Below the pieces are notes generated by a model. The model did no database searches and was not told the DNA's origin. It saw only the letters and a list, made by a program, of their open reading frames with translations. A stretch of 64,000 nt of DNA from positions 1 through 64,000 of the forward strand of contig NZ_JAGIAG010000011.1 in the NCBI RefSeq assembly GCF_017744955.1, given 5' to 3'. Below are positions 33,981 through 44,116 of this stretch, piece after piece; position 1 is the stretch's first letter, and each line of letters starts with the position of its first letter. The position numbers and the translations under genes were made by a program. This stretch comes from Dokdonella sp. (GTDB lineage Bacteria > Pseudomonadota > Gammaproteobacteria > Xanthomonadales > Rhodanobacteraceae).

Positions 33981-34012
33981 AAAAAAAGGGCCGCGCGAGC
34001 GGCCCATTTTTT
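33981..34012 (-). terminator. Rho-independent terminator of the first propeller paralog
   Basis: On the minus strand GGGCCGC-TCGC-GCGGCCC is followed by seven Ts and preceded by As. It lies about 25 bases past the stop codon at 34033 and separates the two paralogs into independent units. Confidence 0.88.
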
Positions 34013-34032
34013 CCCTTGAGTCACGCCGTGGA

Positions 34033-35508
34033 TCAGTCGCGCGGCGCACCGTCGGCACGCCGTGCCGGCATCACCGGCTTGACCTGAAAATGTCCGGCCC
34101 GCGAGCGCAGCGTCGGCGCGGGATCGAAACCGTCGGCGAAGATCGTGTCCGTGACGACCGATTCCTCGACCAGCACGAAGATGTCGCTCGCGCCGTTGTG
34201 GTCGTTCGGAGCGATGTCGCTCGCGATCGACTCCCACGCCATCGACAGACCCGACGCGTTCACCGCCAGCGTGTAGCCGGAGGCGCTGTTGCCGGGCTGG
34301 CCCGCGCCGTTCACGCTGAGGACCTCGGGCGCACCGGCGCCGGGAACGAACAGCAGGACCTGCGGAAACCGACTGACGCCGCTCCAGTTGTACAGGCAGC
34401 TCATGACGACGCTGCCGATGTCGGAAACGCTGGTCAGGCCGCAGCTGTCGTAGTCGTCGACCGGAATCGCGCTCGGGCGTGGAATCGGAATGATCGTGTT
34501 GTTCTGGCGGTCGCGCAGGTAGACGCCGCTGTTGCCCGCGCTGTCGGCGCCGTTGGCGTAGCCCAGCCCGCCGTAGCCGCGGTTCTGGAAGGTGACGAAG
34601 CGGCCGTTCGGCGAGATCGCCGGCCGGTACGCGAAAGCGCTCGATCCGTTGGGCGCGGACGTGCTGCGGCTGATCAGTTCGGTCGTGTTCGCCTGCAGGT
34701 CGCGCAGGTAGATCTGCCCGCCGCTCGCCCCCGGCACCATCGCGGTGCTGCAGGACATGACGAGGTAGCGCCCGCTGCCCGACAGCGCATCCGGCACGAG
34801 CCCGCACGCGCCGCCGCCGGTCGGGCTGTCGATCGAGCCGCCGGACGCCGTCTCCGCCGGCGTGCCGCCGTCGTTACCGGCCGGACTGCCGTCGGACCGC
34901 ACCGAGGCCATTTCCACCGCGCCGGTCAGCATGTCCTTGACGAACACCTGCGTGCCGCCGCCGGCCGGGACCAGGTTCGGCGCCCCGGTATCGAACGCGA
35001 CGTAACGGCCATCCGCCGACATGGACACGTAGTTGTCGTTGGTGCCGTTGCTGGCCGGCTCGCCGGCGGCGGTCGCGCTGGCCACTTCCAGCGCGCCGGT
35101 CTGGCGATCCTTGCGCAGCACCTGCCAGCTCGGGCCATACGAACTGCCGTAGGTCAGGAAGGCGACGTAGCGACCATCGCCCGACACCACCGGCGATTCG
35201 CCGCGGAAGACCGTTCCGCTGGGGGTGGCGGAGACGATGTCGATCGCGCCGGTGTCGAGATCGACGGCGACGACGCGATCGCCGTGATAGTCCGAACCGA
35301 GCGACGACCAGTTGGTCGCGCTGCTGGAGAACACCACCGTCCTGCCGCTGGAGGAAACATCGACGGCAGTCGAGTCGCCGTTCGGCTCCGAACCCGCCGG
35401 TTCGAGGCGGCCGTAGAGGAAGTCGGCGTGCGCCGGATTCGAAGAGGCCAGCGCAGCGGAAAGCGCCAGGAAAAGGGCGAGCGGGCGAGCGGGGACGGCG
35501 GACGACAT
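34033..35508 (-). CDS. Secreted TolB/PD40-like beta-propeller protein with C-terminal IFADGFD tag (copy 1)
   Basis: 491 residues. Signal peptide about 1-28 (SNPAHA|DFLYGRL). Blades are VDVSSSGRTVVFSSS, VVSGDGRYVAFLT, SMSADGRYVAFDT, ALSGSGRYLVMSC and AISPNGRFVTFQN. The C-terminal tail DTIFADGFD is followed by about 29 basic residues. It shares long identical runs with the 32455-33909 product (for example YGPSWQVLRKDRQTGAL versus YGPNWQVLRKDRQTGAL), but the signal peptides and extreme C-termini differ. It is divergent from the gene at 35688. Function not known. Confidence 0.87.
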   Translation of the reverse strand: MSSAVPARPLALFLALSAALASSNPAHADFLYGRLEPAGSEPNGDSTAVDVSSSGRTVVFSSSATNWSSLGSDYHGDRVVAVDLDTGAIDIVSATPSGTVFRGESPVVSGDGRYVAFLTYGSSYGPSWQVLRKDRQTGALEVASATAAGEPASNGTNDNYVSMSADGRYVAFDTGAPNLVPAGGGTQVFVKDMLTGAVEMASVRSDGSPAGNDGGTPAETASGGSIDSPTGGGACGLVPDALSGSGRYLVMSCSTAMVPGASGGQIYLRDLQANTTELISRSTSAPNGSSAFAYRPAISPNGRFVTFQNRGYGGLGYANGADSAGNSGVYLRDRQNNTIIPIPRPSAIPVDDYDSCGLTSVSDIGSVVMSCLYNWSGVSRFPQVLLFVPGAGAPEVLSVNGAGQPGNSASGYTLAVNASGLSMAWESIASDIAPNDHNGASDIFVLVEESVVTDTIFADGFDPAPTLRSRAGHFQVKPVMPARRADGAPRD

Positions 35509-35687
35509 GATGAGCTCCGGATTGGGTTCCGCAGCCTTCTACGCAGTTCCGCGGCGATTCCCCGAATCGACGTCCGCACTGACGATTTTGCGCATCCTGC
35601 GCGCTTGCGCTGCCTGCGCGATCCCGCTGATAGCTTTGCCCCCGCAGCCGCGTACTGAAAGGACATTCCCCTGTCGCGGAGTCTTCC

Positions 35688-36923
35688 ATGCTGGCCCCGT
35701 TCGTTCGCGCGAGCGCCTTCCTGCTCGCCGCACTCGTCGCTCCATCCCTCCTTGCGCAGAGCGCCGACGCCGATCCGGACCTCGGCCTGCTGCGCGACAA
35801 CGGCAGCGCGCAGCTCGTCTCCGGCCAGGTGCGCGCGCTGGCGATGCAGGGCACGCGCAAGATCCTCGTCGGCGGCGACTTCGTGCGCACCGCCGACGGC
35901 AGCGCACGCACCAGCCTGCTCCGCCTCGACGCGGACGGCACGCTCGATGCGGACTTCCACGTCGAGCTCGCCTCCGCCGGCATCGTCCAGGTCAACGCGA
36001 TCACGGTCGCGGACGGCTTCATCTACGTCGGCGGCCGCTTCCAGAGCGTCAACGGCGAGCCCCGCTCCAACATCGCCAAGCTGACCGCCGACGGCGAGCT
36101 GGTGCCGGGCTGGAACGCCGCCCTCGACGGCCCGACCGACACCGTGCACGCGATCGCCGTCGGCGCCGATGCGGTCTACGCCGGCGGCGACTTCACCGCG
36201 CAGGACCTGTGGGGACTCGCGCGCCTCGATCGCGCGACCGGCGCCGTCGATCCGGTCTGGCGCGCGCAGACGCAGGCCTTCGTCACCCCGACGCCGAGCG
36301 CCAGCGGTCGCGGCAACGTACGCAGCCTGCTGCACACCGGCACCGATCTGATCGTCGGCGGCTACTTCCGCCAGATCGCCGGGCAGGCGCACGCCAGCGT
36401 CGCCCGTCTGTCGCTGACGGCGCCGACCACGCCGGCGGCGGCGTTCCAATCGCCGATCAACGGCGGCGAGCGCTACGTCTACGCGCTGGCGCTGAGCCGC
36501 GATCGCAACACGCTGTACGTCGGCGGCGATTTCTTCGCCGGCGCCCAGCAGCACCTGCTGCGCCTCGACGCGCGCCTGGCGACTTCCGACGTGAACTGGA
36601 AGCCGCAGCCGAGCGCGCCGGTGCGCGCGCTGGTCCTGCTCGGCGAATGGCTCTACGCGGGCGGCAGCTTCGGCGGCACGCAGCCGCAGGCCTACGCCAA
36701 CCTCATGCGCGTCGCCTCCGGTGGCGCCGGCGCGCGCGACACCGGCTGGCTGCCCAATCCCGACGGCCGCGTCGGCGCGCTCTACGAGGACGGCGTGCGC
36801 AAGCGCCTCTACCTCGGCGGCGAGTTCGCCAAGGTCGGGGTGAGTTCGCGCAATGGCCTGGCGCGCATCGGCCAGGTCGTCGATCCCGACGTGATCTTCT
36901 ACGACGGCGTCGACATCGAGTAA
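35688..36923 (+). CDS. Secreted 'GGDF-repeat' (delta-60/YVTN-like) propeller protein ending IFYDGVDIE
   Basis: 411 residues; signal peptide about 1-23 (SLLA|QSAD). Repeats of the type ILVGGDFVRTADGSART, IYVGGRFQSVNGEPRS, VYAGGDFTA, LIVGGYFRQIAGQAHAS, LYVGGDFFAG, LYAGGSFGGT and LYLGGEFAKVGVSSRN match the delta-60 / beta-propeller family. These GGDF strings are structural and are not diguanylate cyclase motifs. It ends DVIFYDGVDIE, a degenerate form of the tag shared by neighbouring secreted proteins. GGAG lies 6 bases upstream of the ATG. Confidence 0.85.
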   Translation: MLAPFVRASAFLLAALVAPSLLAQSADADPDLGLLRDNGSAQLVSGQVRALAMQGTRKILVGGDFVRTADGSARTSLLRLDADGTLDADFHVELASAGIVQVNAITVADGFIYVGGRFQSVNGEPRSNIAKLTADGELVPGWNAALDGPTDTVHAIAVGADAVYAGGDFTAQDLWGLARLDRATGAVDPVWRAQTQAFVTPTPSASGRGNVRSLLHTGTDLIVGGYFRQIAGQAHASVARLSLTAPTTPAAAFQSPINGGERYVYALALSRDRNTLYVGGDFFAGAQQHLLRLDARLATSDVNWKPQPSAPVRALVLLGEWLYAGGSFGGTQPQAYANLMRVASGGAGARDTGWLPNPDGRVGALYEDGVRKRLYLGGEFAKVGVSSRNGLARIGQVVDPDVIFYDGVDIE

Positions 36924-36924
36924 C

Positions 36925-36983
36925 CGCCGGCCGCCGGCCGCCGCCCGGAACGCCCCAACCTGGCGGCGGCCGGTCGGCCGGCG
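36925..36983 (+). terminator. Long GC hairpin after the repeat-protein gene
   Basis: CGCCGGCCG-C-CGGCCGCCGCC (36925-36945) pairs with GGCGGCGGCCG-GT-CGGCCGGCG (36962-36983), about 20 bp with one small bulge. No T-tract follows. The remaining bases to 37130 are GC-rich and show no gene; the ahcY promoter and riboswitch follow. Confidence 0.5.
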
Positions 36984-37156
36984 CCTCCGGCCGCGCGCGA
37001 TGCGCGCCGAAGACAGATCCGGCACGCCCGCCCGCTGAGCGGCGCAGGGCGAATCCCCGCCCGGCTGCGCGGCGCTCCCGCAGCGAGCGGCGCCAAGCCG
37101 CCGGACGGAATAAATCTCTTTATCCGGAACAAGCGATATACTCCCGCTCCAGCCTT

Positions 37157-37225
37157 CCGCCGAGGGGCGCTGCAGCGGGTTCCCCGCGACGCTCGGCGGA
37201 CATGCATCCCATTGCAAGGGCGCCC
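37157..37225 (+). promoter_or_regulatory. S-adenosylhomocysteine (SAH) riboswitch in the ahcY leader
   Basis: P1 CCGCCGAG (37157-37164) pairs perfectly with CTCGGCGG (37192-37199). Directly after the P1 5' strand comes GGGCGCTGCAGCG, close to the family's conserved GAGGAGCGCUGC core, and ACGCTCGG matches the 3' core. The pseudoknot is present: GGGCGC (37165-37170) with GCGCCC (37220-37225). The gene controlled is ahcY, the classic target, which it should turn on when SAH accumulates. A -10 box TATACT is at 37137-37142. Ribosome binding site GGAG at 37261-37264. Confidence 0.9.
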
Positions 37226-37272
37226 GGTGGGCCTGCGACACGCACGCCGCCACTCGATCCGGAGACCACCCG

Positions 37273-38703
<1,431 letters not shown>

Positions 38704-38735
38704 TCGACTTGCAGGTCACTGCAACACGCAACGAG

Positions 38736-38768
38736 ACGGGCGCCGCGAGGCGCCCGTTTTCGTTTACG
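38736..38768 (+). terminator. Rho-independent terminator of ahcY
   Basis: ACGGGCGCC-GCGA-GGCGCCCGT (38736-38757), a 9-bp stem with a GNRA-like tetraloop, is followed by TTTCGTTT, 33 bases past the stop codon. Confidence 0.9.
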
Positions 38769-38839
38769 GCTCCGTCGCGCCTACGGAGCGCAGGCGCGCG
38801 GGAGCGAATGACCTTCGGCGAGAGGCGGTGCGCCGCTTC

Positions 38840-39802
38840 TCATTGTTTCGGAGAAGGCAGCATCCCGATCGCATGCAACCAGGTTTCGACCAACGCAGGC
38901 CAGCGCGTGATCGGCTGCGCGGTCGGACGCAGGCCGAACGCATGACCGCCGTGCGCATACAGATGCAGTTCCGTCGGCACTTGCGCCTTCAGCAGCGCGA
39001 GGTAGTAGACGATCGATTCGTGCACGTCGTCGACGGGATCGTCCTGTGCCTGCACGATGAACGTCGGGGGCGTCGCCGACCCGACGGGAGCGAGGTTCGT
39101 CACTTTTTCCAGATGCTTGCTGTCCCACAGATGGCCTGGGTAGAGCACTATCGAGAAATCCGGTCGCGAGCCCTGCTCGTCTGCGGCGTCCACCGGCGCA
39201 TAGCGACGCGTAGGCTCGTTGCTCACCGCCGCCGACAGGTGGCCGCCAGCGGAGAAGCCGAGCACGCCGATCCTGTGCGGATCGATACCCCAGTCGTTCG
39301 CGCGCGAACGCAACAGGCTGATCGCGCGTTGCGCATCCTGCAGGGCCATCGATACGGGCGGCGTACGTCGGCAGTTGCAGCGCCTGTCCCAATGGTCGCC
39401 GGAGCCCGGCACGCGATACTTCAGCACCGCGCAAGTGATGCCGAGTGGCACGAGCCAGTCGCAGACCTCGGTGCCCTCGAGATCGATAGCGAGCACGTTG
39501 TAGCCGCCACCGGGAAACACGACGACGGCAACGCCGGTATTGATCCCCTTCGCCGGGAACACGGACAAGGTCGGCCGCACGACGTCCTCGACCGCAATCC
39601 ACGGTCGACCGGCGACGAGCGACGTCTGCTCGACTGCCCGCTCTTCGCCGCTCACTTCGGGCCGCAGAATGGCCGCGTCTTCGGGCCATAGCGCGATCTG
39701 CTCAATGCCGGTCGGGGGCCTCCATTCCGTAGCGTGGACGATCGGCGCGCCTGCAACAGACGCGTTCGCGAGGAGGCAGAGCAATACGAACGATCTGATC
39801 AC
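38840..39802 (-). CDS. Exported alpha/beta hydrolase (BD-FAE/esterase-like)
   Basis: 320 residues from GTG 39802. Signal peptide about 1-18. Fold landmarks are VVVFPGGGYNVLA (oxyanion region), the nucleophile elbow GFSAGGHLS, the acid region AQDDPVDD and the catalytic His in HGGHAFGL. Related enzymes deacetylate xylan or act as carbohydrate or feruloyl esterases; the substrate is not known. I chose GTG because GGAG lies 9 bases upstream and because its GTGA overlaps the stop codon of a preceding open frame. An ATG at 39838 would put 12 extra residues before the signal peptide. Confidence 0.82.
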   Translation of the reverse strand: MIRSFVLLCLLANASVAGAPIVHATEWRPPTGIEQIALWPEDAAILRPEVSGEERAVEQTSLVAGRPWIAVEDVVRPTLSVFPAKGINTGVAVVVFPGGGYNVLAIDLEGTEVCDWLVPLGITCAVLKYRVPGSGDHWDRRCNCRRTPPVSMALQDAQRAISLLRSRANDWGIDPHRIGVLGFSAGGHLSAAVSNEPTRRYAPVDAADEQGSRPDFSIVLYPGHLWDSKHLEKVTNLAPVGSATPPTFIVQAQDDPVDDVHESIVYYLALLKAQVPTELHLYAHGGHAFGLRPTAQPITRWPALVETWLHAIGMLPSPKQ

Positions 39803-40152
39803 GGCTCGGGCTCCGGACGAGATGCGCAAGCATGCCACGCGAGCATCATCGACGATGCGACAGCAAGCGCTCTGGTGCGCCTCGCCACTCGACGCGAGCC
39901 GGGGACGGAAACGGAGGCCGAGCCATCTCTCCTCGCTGCCGGCAGGCGGGCCCAGATGAAGTCAGCATCGGGGTCCAGCCGCGCCACGGCGAAGCCGATG
40001 CGAGGGACCTCGATGGCGGTTGCCTGGAAGAACGTACTTGGCTCGCGCCAGGGGTCGTCCATCCGAGCCACCGCCGCAGCGAAACCGTGACAACGGCGCT
40101 TCGCCGAACCGGCTTCCTCATCCGCGACGACAGGGGATGCCAGGCAACTCAC
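39799..40152 (-). CDS. Possible small gene overlapping the esterase start, unknown
   Basis: A frame on the minus strand ends TGA at 39801-39799, overlapping the esterase GTG by four bases (GTGA), the arrangement of coupled genes. From a possible GTG at 40152 it would encode 117 residues (FFQATAIEVPRIGFAVARLDPDADFIWARLP in the middle, written here as separate strands FFQATAIEVPRI and GFAVARLDPDADFIWARL). A shorter ATG start about 75 bases downstream is also possible. No ribosome binding site or family is recognised. The alternative is that the 394 bases between the esterase and DUF3228 genes are non-coding. Confidence 0.3.
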   Translation of the reverse strand: MSCLASPVVADEEAGSAKRRCHGFAAAVARMDDPWREPSTFFQATAIEVPRIGFAVARLDPDADFIWARLPAARRDGSASVSVPGSRRVARRTRALAVASSMMLAWHACASRPEPEP

Positions 40153-40196
40153 CGGCCCATGCGGAGCGTCCGCACGATTCGCGCACGGCGACGCCG

Positions 40197-40751
40197 CTAG
40201 CGCCAGTTCGCATTCCGCTCCCAGAACGCCACGCTGCGCCGGTAGGCGGCGCGATCGATCGGCACGCCGGAGCCGCCCTCCTCCACGCCGAGCGCGTTGC
40301 GCATCATCGTGATCGGCGCCATCGGGATCTCCTCCGGCTCCATCGTGTAGAGGCAGCCGACGATGCCCCAGTCGGCGTCGATCGGCGCACCCTCCTTCGC
40401 CAGCTGCTCGCGGCTGTAGAGGATCGCGACGAGGTAGTTCGCGACCGGCGGCTCGACGCCCTCGAACCAGCGCACCAGCACCGGCAGTTCCTCCGACGAG
40501 CGCGCCTCGTAGGCCGAGCGCAATCGATCGCGGTTGTCCTCGGTGACTGGAACGGTCAGGCAGCGCGTCGACGTCCAATTGCGATGGACGTGCAATGTGC
40601 AGAATGGCGCGTAGCCGTCGAGGATCTTCAACGGCGGCTCGCTGCCGAGGCGCCGCTCGAACGCTTCCGGCGTGCAGTCCTGGATCGTGTTGCGGCGCGA
40701 CTCCTTCGGAAAGAGGCGGGTACGGGCGAACGGCGTCAACACGATGGACAT
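40197..40751 (-). CDS. DUF3228-family protein
   Basis: 184 residues. The N-terminus MSIVLTPFARTRLFP and NTIQDCTPEAFERRL, then NYLVAILYSREQLAKEG and DADWGIVGCLYTMEPEEIPMAPITMMRNALG, match my memory of the DUF3228 family of soluble proteins of unknown function. There is no signal peptide or membrane helix. It is divergent from metF, with 125 bases between the start codons. Confidence 0.8.
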   Translation of the reverse strand: MSIVLTPFARTRLFPKESRRNTIQDCTPEAFERRLGSEPPLKILDGYAPFCTLHVHRNWTSTRCLTVPVTEDNRDRLRSAYEARSSEELPVLVRWFEGVEPPVANYLVAILYSREQLAKEGAPIDADWGIVGCLYTMEPEEIPMAPITMMRNALGVEEGGSGVPIDRAAYRRSVAFWERNANWR

Positions 40752-40831
40752 GCGGCGAGCGGGCTTTCCGGACGGACTGTGCGGAAGATAGCCTGCGCAG
40801 CAGCGCCAGACCTAATATCGCTTCATCGCGA

Positions 40832-40850
40832 CGAAGAGATATATACTTCG
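40832..40850 (+). promoter_or_regulatory. Candidate metF promoter with flanking CGAAG/CTTCG arms
   Basis: TATACT (40842-40847) is a good -10 box about 30 bases before metF. It is enclosed by the 5-bp inverted arms CGAAG (40832-40836) and CTTCG (40846-40850). The ahcY promoter has the same GATATA-CT core at 37135-37142. A methionine-cycle regulator site is possible but unproven. Confidence 0.35.
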
Positions 40851-40876
40851 CGTTTCCGCTCTTCCGACCCGCCGCG

Positions 40877-41704
40877 ATGCCGCCGATCAGCTTCGAATTC
40901 TTTCCGCCGAAAACCGACGAGCAGAAGGCGACCCTGGAAGCCGCGCTGCCGAAACTGAAAGCGCTCGATCCCGACTACGTCAGCTGCACCTTCGGCGCCG
41001 GCGGTTCGACGCTGTCGTACACGCCGGAAACCGTGCGCCACCTGCGCGAGGAACACGGCCTCGACGCCGCGCCGCATCTTTCCTGCATGGGCGGCACGCG
41101 CGAGGAGATCCGCCGTCTGCTCGACCAGTACAAGGCGATGGGCTGCAAGCGCATCGTCGCGCTGCGCGGCGACCTGCCGTCCGGCATGGCCAGCTACGGC
41201 GATTTCCGCTACGCCAGCGAGCTGGTCGAATTCATCCGCCGCGAACGCGACGGGTGGTTCCACATCGAAGTCGCCTGCTATCCGGAAGTGCATCCGCAGT
41301 CCGACGACGCGCTGGCCGATCTGCGCCACTTCAAGACCAAGGTCGCGGCCGGCGCGGACGGCGCCATCACGCAGTACTTCTACAATCCCGACGCATATTT
41401 CCGCTTCGTCGATGCCGCGCGCCGGCTCGGCGTCGAGGTGCCGATCGTGCCCGGCATCATGCCGATCGCGAACTTCACCCAGCTGCGCCGCTTCTCGGAC
41501 ATGTGCGGCGCGGAAATCCCGCGCTGGCTGGCCAAGCGCCTGCACGCCCTCGGCGACGACGTGGAGTCGATCCGCGAGTTCTCCGCCGACGTGGTCGCCG
41601 AACTGTGCCGCCGCCTGATCGAAGGCGGCGCGCCGGGCCTGCACTTCTACACGCTCAATCGCGCCAAGGCGACGCTGGCGGTGATCGACCGCATACGCGC
41701 GTAG
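40877..41704 (+). CDS. metF: 5,10-Methylenetetrahydrofolate reductase
   Basis: 275 residues from ATG 40877, the normal bacterial length. Conserved parts are ISFEFFPPKTDEQKATLE, DPDYVSCTFGAGGSTLSYT, CKRIVALRGDLPSG, FHIEVACYPEVHPQ, GADGAITQYFYNPDAYFRFVD and VPIVPGIMPIANFTQ. It is an FAD enzyme that reduces methylene-THF to methyl-THF, the methyl donor for homocysteine remethylation. There is no clear Shine-Dalgarno sequence; the start is fixed by the family N-terminus. It ends 18 bases before the convergent kinase gene. Confidence 0.97.
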   Translation: MPPISFEFFPPKTDEQKATLEAALPKLKALDPDYVSCTFGAGGSTLSYTPETVRHLREEHGLDAAPHLSCMGGTREEIRRLLDQYKAMGCKRIVALRGDLPSGMASYGDFRYASELVEFIRRERDGWFHIEVACYPEVHPQSDDALADLRHFKTKVAAGADGAITQYFYNPDAYFRFVDAARRLGVEVPIVPGIMPIANFTQLRRFSDMCGAEIPRWLAKRLHALGDDVESIREFSADVVAELCRRLIEGGAPGLHFYTLNRAKATLAVIDRIRA

Positions 41705-41722
41705 CGCACCGGACTCCTCGCT

Positions 41723-44116
41723 TCACGGCGAGGAGCCGTCCGGCACGGCGGCGAGTCCGCCGATTTCGTCCAGACGCCGCTTCGCCTCGGCGATGAAGTT
41801 GTCCTGCCCGCGCGTCGCGCGGAGCCGCTCGTAGGCCTCGCGCGCCAGCGCCAAGCCGGCGGCCGCGTCGCCGGTGTGCGCCTGCAGCCAACCGAGCGCG
41901 CTCTGCGCGTCGAGCAGTTCGCCGTAGTCGGGCGCGTAGCGCGCCTGATACAACGCCACCGCCTTCTGCGCGATCGGCAAGGCTTCGGCGTGCCGCGCGG
42001 CCAGACCCAGCGCGAGCGCGTACTTCTTCGCCGCGCGCGCGGTGACGTAGTTGGCCATCGGCTCGGCCAGCGCGTAGGCGCGGCCGGCGTACGCCAATGC
42101 GCCCTCGCGATCGTGCTGCTCGATGCGCAATTGGGCGAGCTTGGTCAAGGCGTCGATCACGCTGCGGTGCGACTCGCCGTACAACTCGATCTTCATCGCC
42201 AGCGAATCGCCGAGCGCGCTTTCCGCCTCGGCGTAGCGGCGCAGGCGCGTCAGCATCGCACCGCGGTTGCTGAGCTGGGTCGCCAGCGCGAGTCCGCCGC
42301 GCGGGCGATCCCGGCGCAGCAGCTCGATCGAACGGCCGTTCAAGTCGAGCGCGCGCTCCAGCACGCCCTGTCCGTACTCCACCGAGGCGAGATCGCCGAG
42401 CGCATAGGCGCGCGGCTTGATGGCGTCGTCCGGCAGCAGGTCCAACGCGCGCAGATGCCATTGGCGCGCCTGCTCCGGACGGCCGCTGCTGAATTCGACC
42501 TCGCCGATGCGATTGGCGATCTCGCCGCGCTGCCGGGCCGTGCCGGAACGCTCGGCGAGGACCTGCGCCTGCGTCAGCGCCGCCGATGCCTCGGTGTACT
42601 TGCCCTGGTTCCACAGCGTCACGCCGAGCACCAGGCGCGCGTCGATCTCGGTGGCGACGTCGCGTGCGCGCAGCGACGCCTGCACCGCGCGCTCGGCGCT
42701 CTGCAGCGCCGGCTCGTAGCGGCCGAGCTGCTGCAGCGTCTGCGCCAGCGTCAGCTCGGTCAGCATCGCGCTGGCCGGATCGTCGCGCAGTTCGCGCTCG
42801 ACGCGCCGCTGCGCGCGGTCGAGCGCCTCCGCCACGGTCGCGTCGCGCCCCATCTCGGCCGGATCGCCGGCCGCCAGGACCGAATTGAAGAACTCGTTGA
42901 TGCGATCGGCGCGCTCGCGCTGCGCCTGCGCGCGCCGCAAGTCGAGCAGGGTCAGCGCGACGAAGGCGGCCAGCAGCGCGGTCGCGCCGAGCGTGCCGGC
43001 GAGCGCGTAGCGATGACGCCGCACGAAGCGCCGGCACCGATAGAGGAGGCTGCCGCGGCGCGCAAGCACCGGCCGGCTGTCCAGATAGCGGCGCAGATCG
43101 TCGGCGAGTTCCGCCGCGCTCGCATAGCGCCGCTCCGGTTCGCGCCGCATCGCCTTCAGCACGATCGCCTCGACGTCGGCCGGAACGCGGCCGAGGCGCG
43201 ACGGCGGCGTCGGCTCTCCTCGCGCGATCGCCTGCAGCAGCGCCGCGTCCGATTTCGCGGCGTCGAACGGTCGCACGCCGGTGACCAGCTGGTACAGCAG
43301 CGCGCCGAGCGAATAGACGTCCGTCGCCGTGCCGAGCGCGCGGCCCTCGATCTGCTCGGGGCTGGCGTAGGCCAGCGTCAGCGCGCGCGTGGCGGTGCGC
43401 GTCTGCTCGGCGCCGGCTTCGAGCGGGCGCGCGATGCCGAAGTCGAGCAGCTTCGGTTCGCCGGCCGCGGTGACCAGCACGTTGCCGGGTTTCAGGTCGC
43501 GATGGATCACCAATTGCGCGTGCGCGTGGCTGACCGCCGCGCAGACCTTGAGGAACGCCTCGATCCGCGCCGGCAACGCGCGCTCCGCGCACCAGCGGTC
43601 GATGGCGCTGCCGTCGACGTACTCGACCGCCAGGAACGGCTGGCCGTTCGCCAGCGTGCCGGCATCGACGAAATGCGCGATGTTGTCGTGGCGCAGCCCG
43701 GCGAGGATGCGCTGCTCCTCGCGGAAGCGGCGCGGGCTCGCGCTCGCGGCGGTGCGCAGCAGCTTCAGCGCGACGAGCTGGCGCACCTCGCCTTCGGCGC
43801 GCTCGGCCAGATACACCAGGCCGGAACCGCCCTCGCCGAGCGGACGCAGGATGCGGTATTCGCGCGGCGCCAGCGCGGCCAATGCGGTGCCGTCCAGCGG
43901 CCAGTGCGCTGCCCCGACGATGCCGTCGCGCTCGTCCGCGGCATCGCCCTGCGCGGCGCGCAGCATCCATTCCGCCTCCGAACGCAGCGCCGCGTCGTCG
44001 GCGCAGGCGCGATCCAGCGCGGCGGCGCGCTCGGGCTCGGGCAGGTCCAGCACGGCGTGCGTGATGCGCAGCGCGCGCGCGTAGCGATCGGCGGCCGGAT
44101 CCTGCGTCGCGCTCAT
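41723..44116 (-). CDS. Transmembrane Ser/Thr protein kinase with C-terminal TPR region
   Basis: 797 residues. The PknB-type kinase domain spans about 87-345: Gly loop LGEGGSGLVYLAE, Lys118 in VALKLL, HRD at 205-207 (IHRDLKPGN), DFG at 225-227 and APE-equivalent YASPEQIEG. One transmembrane helix (about 371-391) is followed by a large region of TPR-like repeats (about 430-780) that would be periplasmic. It starts with an ATGA overlap on the upstream sigma-factor gene, so the two are translated together. By analogy with known sigma/kinase pairs in Xanthomonas and Vibrio, the sigma factor is the likely substrate. Confidence 0.93.
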   Translation of the reverse strand: MSATQDPAADRYARALRITHAVLDLPEPERAAALDRACADDAALRSEAEWMLRAAQGDAADERDGIVGAAHWPLDGTALAALAPREYRILRPLGEGGSGLVYLAERAEGEVRQLVALKLLRTAASASPRRFREEQRILAGLRHDNIAHFVDAGTLANGQPFLAVEYVDGSAIDRWCAERALPARIEAFLKVCAAVSHAHAQLVIHRDLKPGNVLVTAAGEPKLLDFGIARPLEAGAEQTRTATRALTLAYASPEQIEGRALGTATDVYSLGALLYQLVTGVRPFDAAKSDAALLQAIARGEPTPPSRLGRVPADVEAIVLKAMRREPERRYASAAELADDLRRYLDSRPVLARRGSLLYRCRRFVRRHRYALAGTLGATALLAAFVALTLLDLRRAQAQRERADRINEFFNSVLAAGDPAEMGRDATVAEALDRAQRRVERELRDDPASAMLTELTLAQTLQQLGRYEPALQSAERAVQASLRARDVATEIDARLVLGVTLWNQGKYTEASAALTQAQVLAERSGTARQRGEIANRIGEVEFSSGRPEQARQWHLRALDLLPDDAIKPRAYALGDLASVEYGQGVLERALDLNGRSIELLRRDRPRGGLALATQLSNRGAMLTRLRRYAEAESALGDSLAMKIELYGESHRSVIDALTKLAQLRIEQHDREGALAYAGRAYALAEPMANYVTARAAKKYALALGLAARHAEALPIAQKAVALYQARYAPDYGELLDAQSALGWLQAHTGDAAAGLALAREAYERLRATRGQDNFIAEAKRRLDEIGGLAAVPDGSSP

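Noticed and set aside
35688..36923. GGDF strings suggesting a diguanylate cyclase
   Set aside because: They recur in LYVGGDF-type propeller repeats of an exported protein; no cyclase domain is present.
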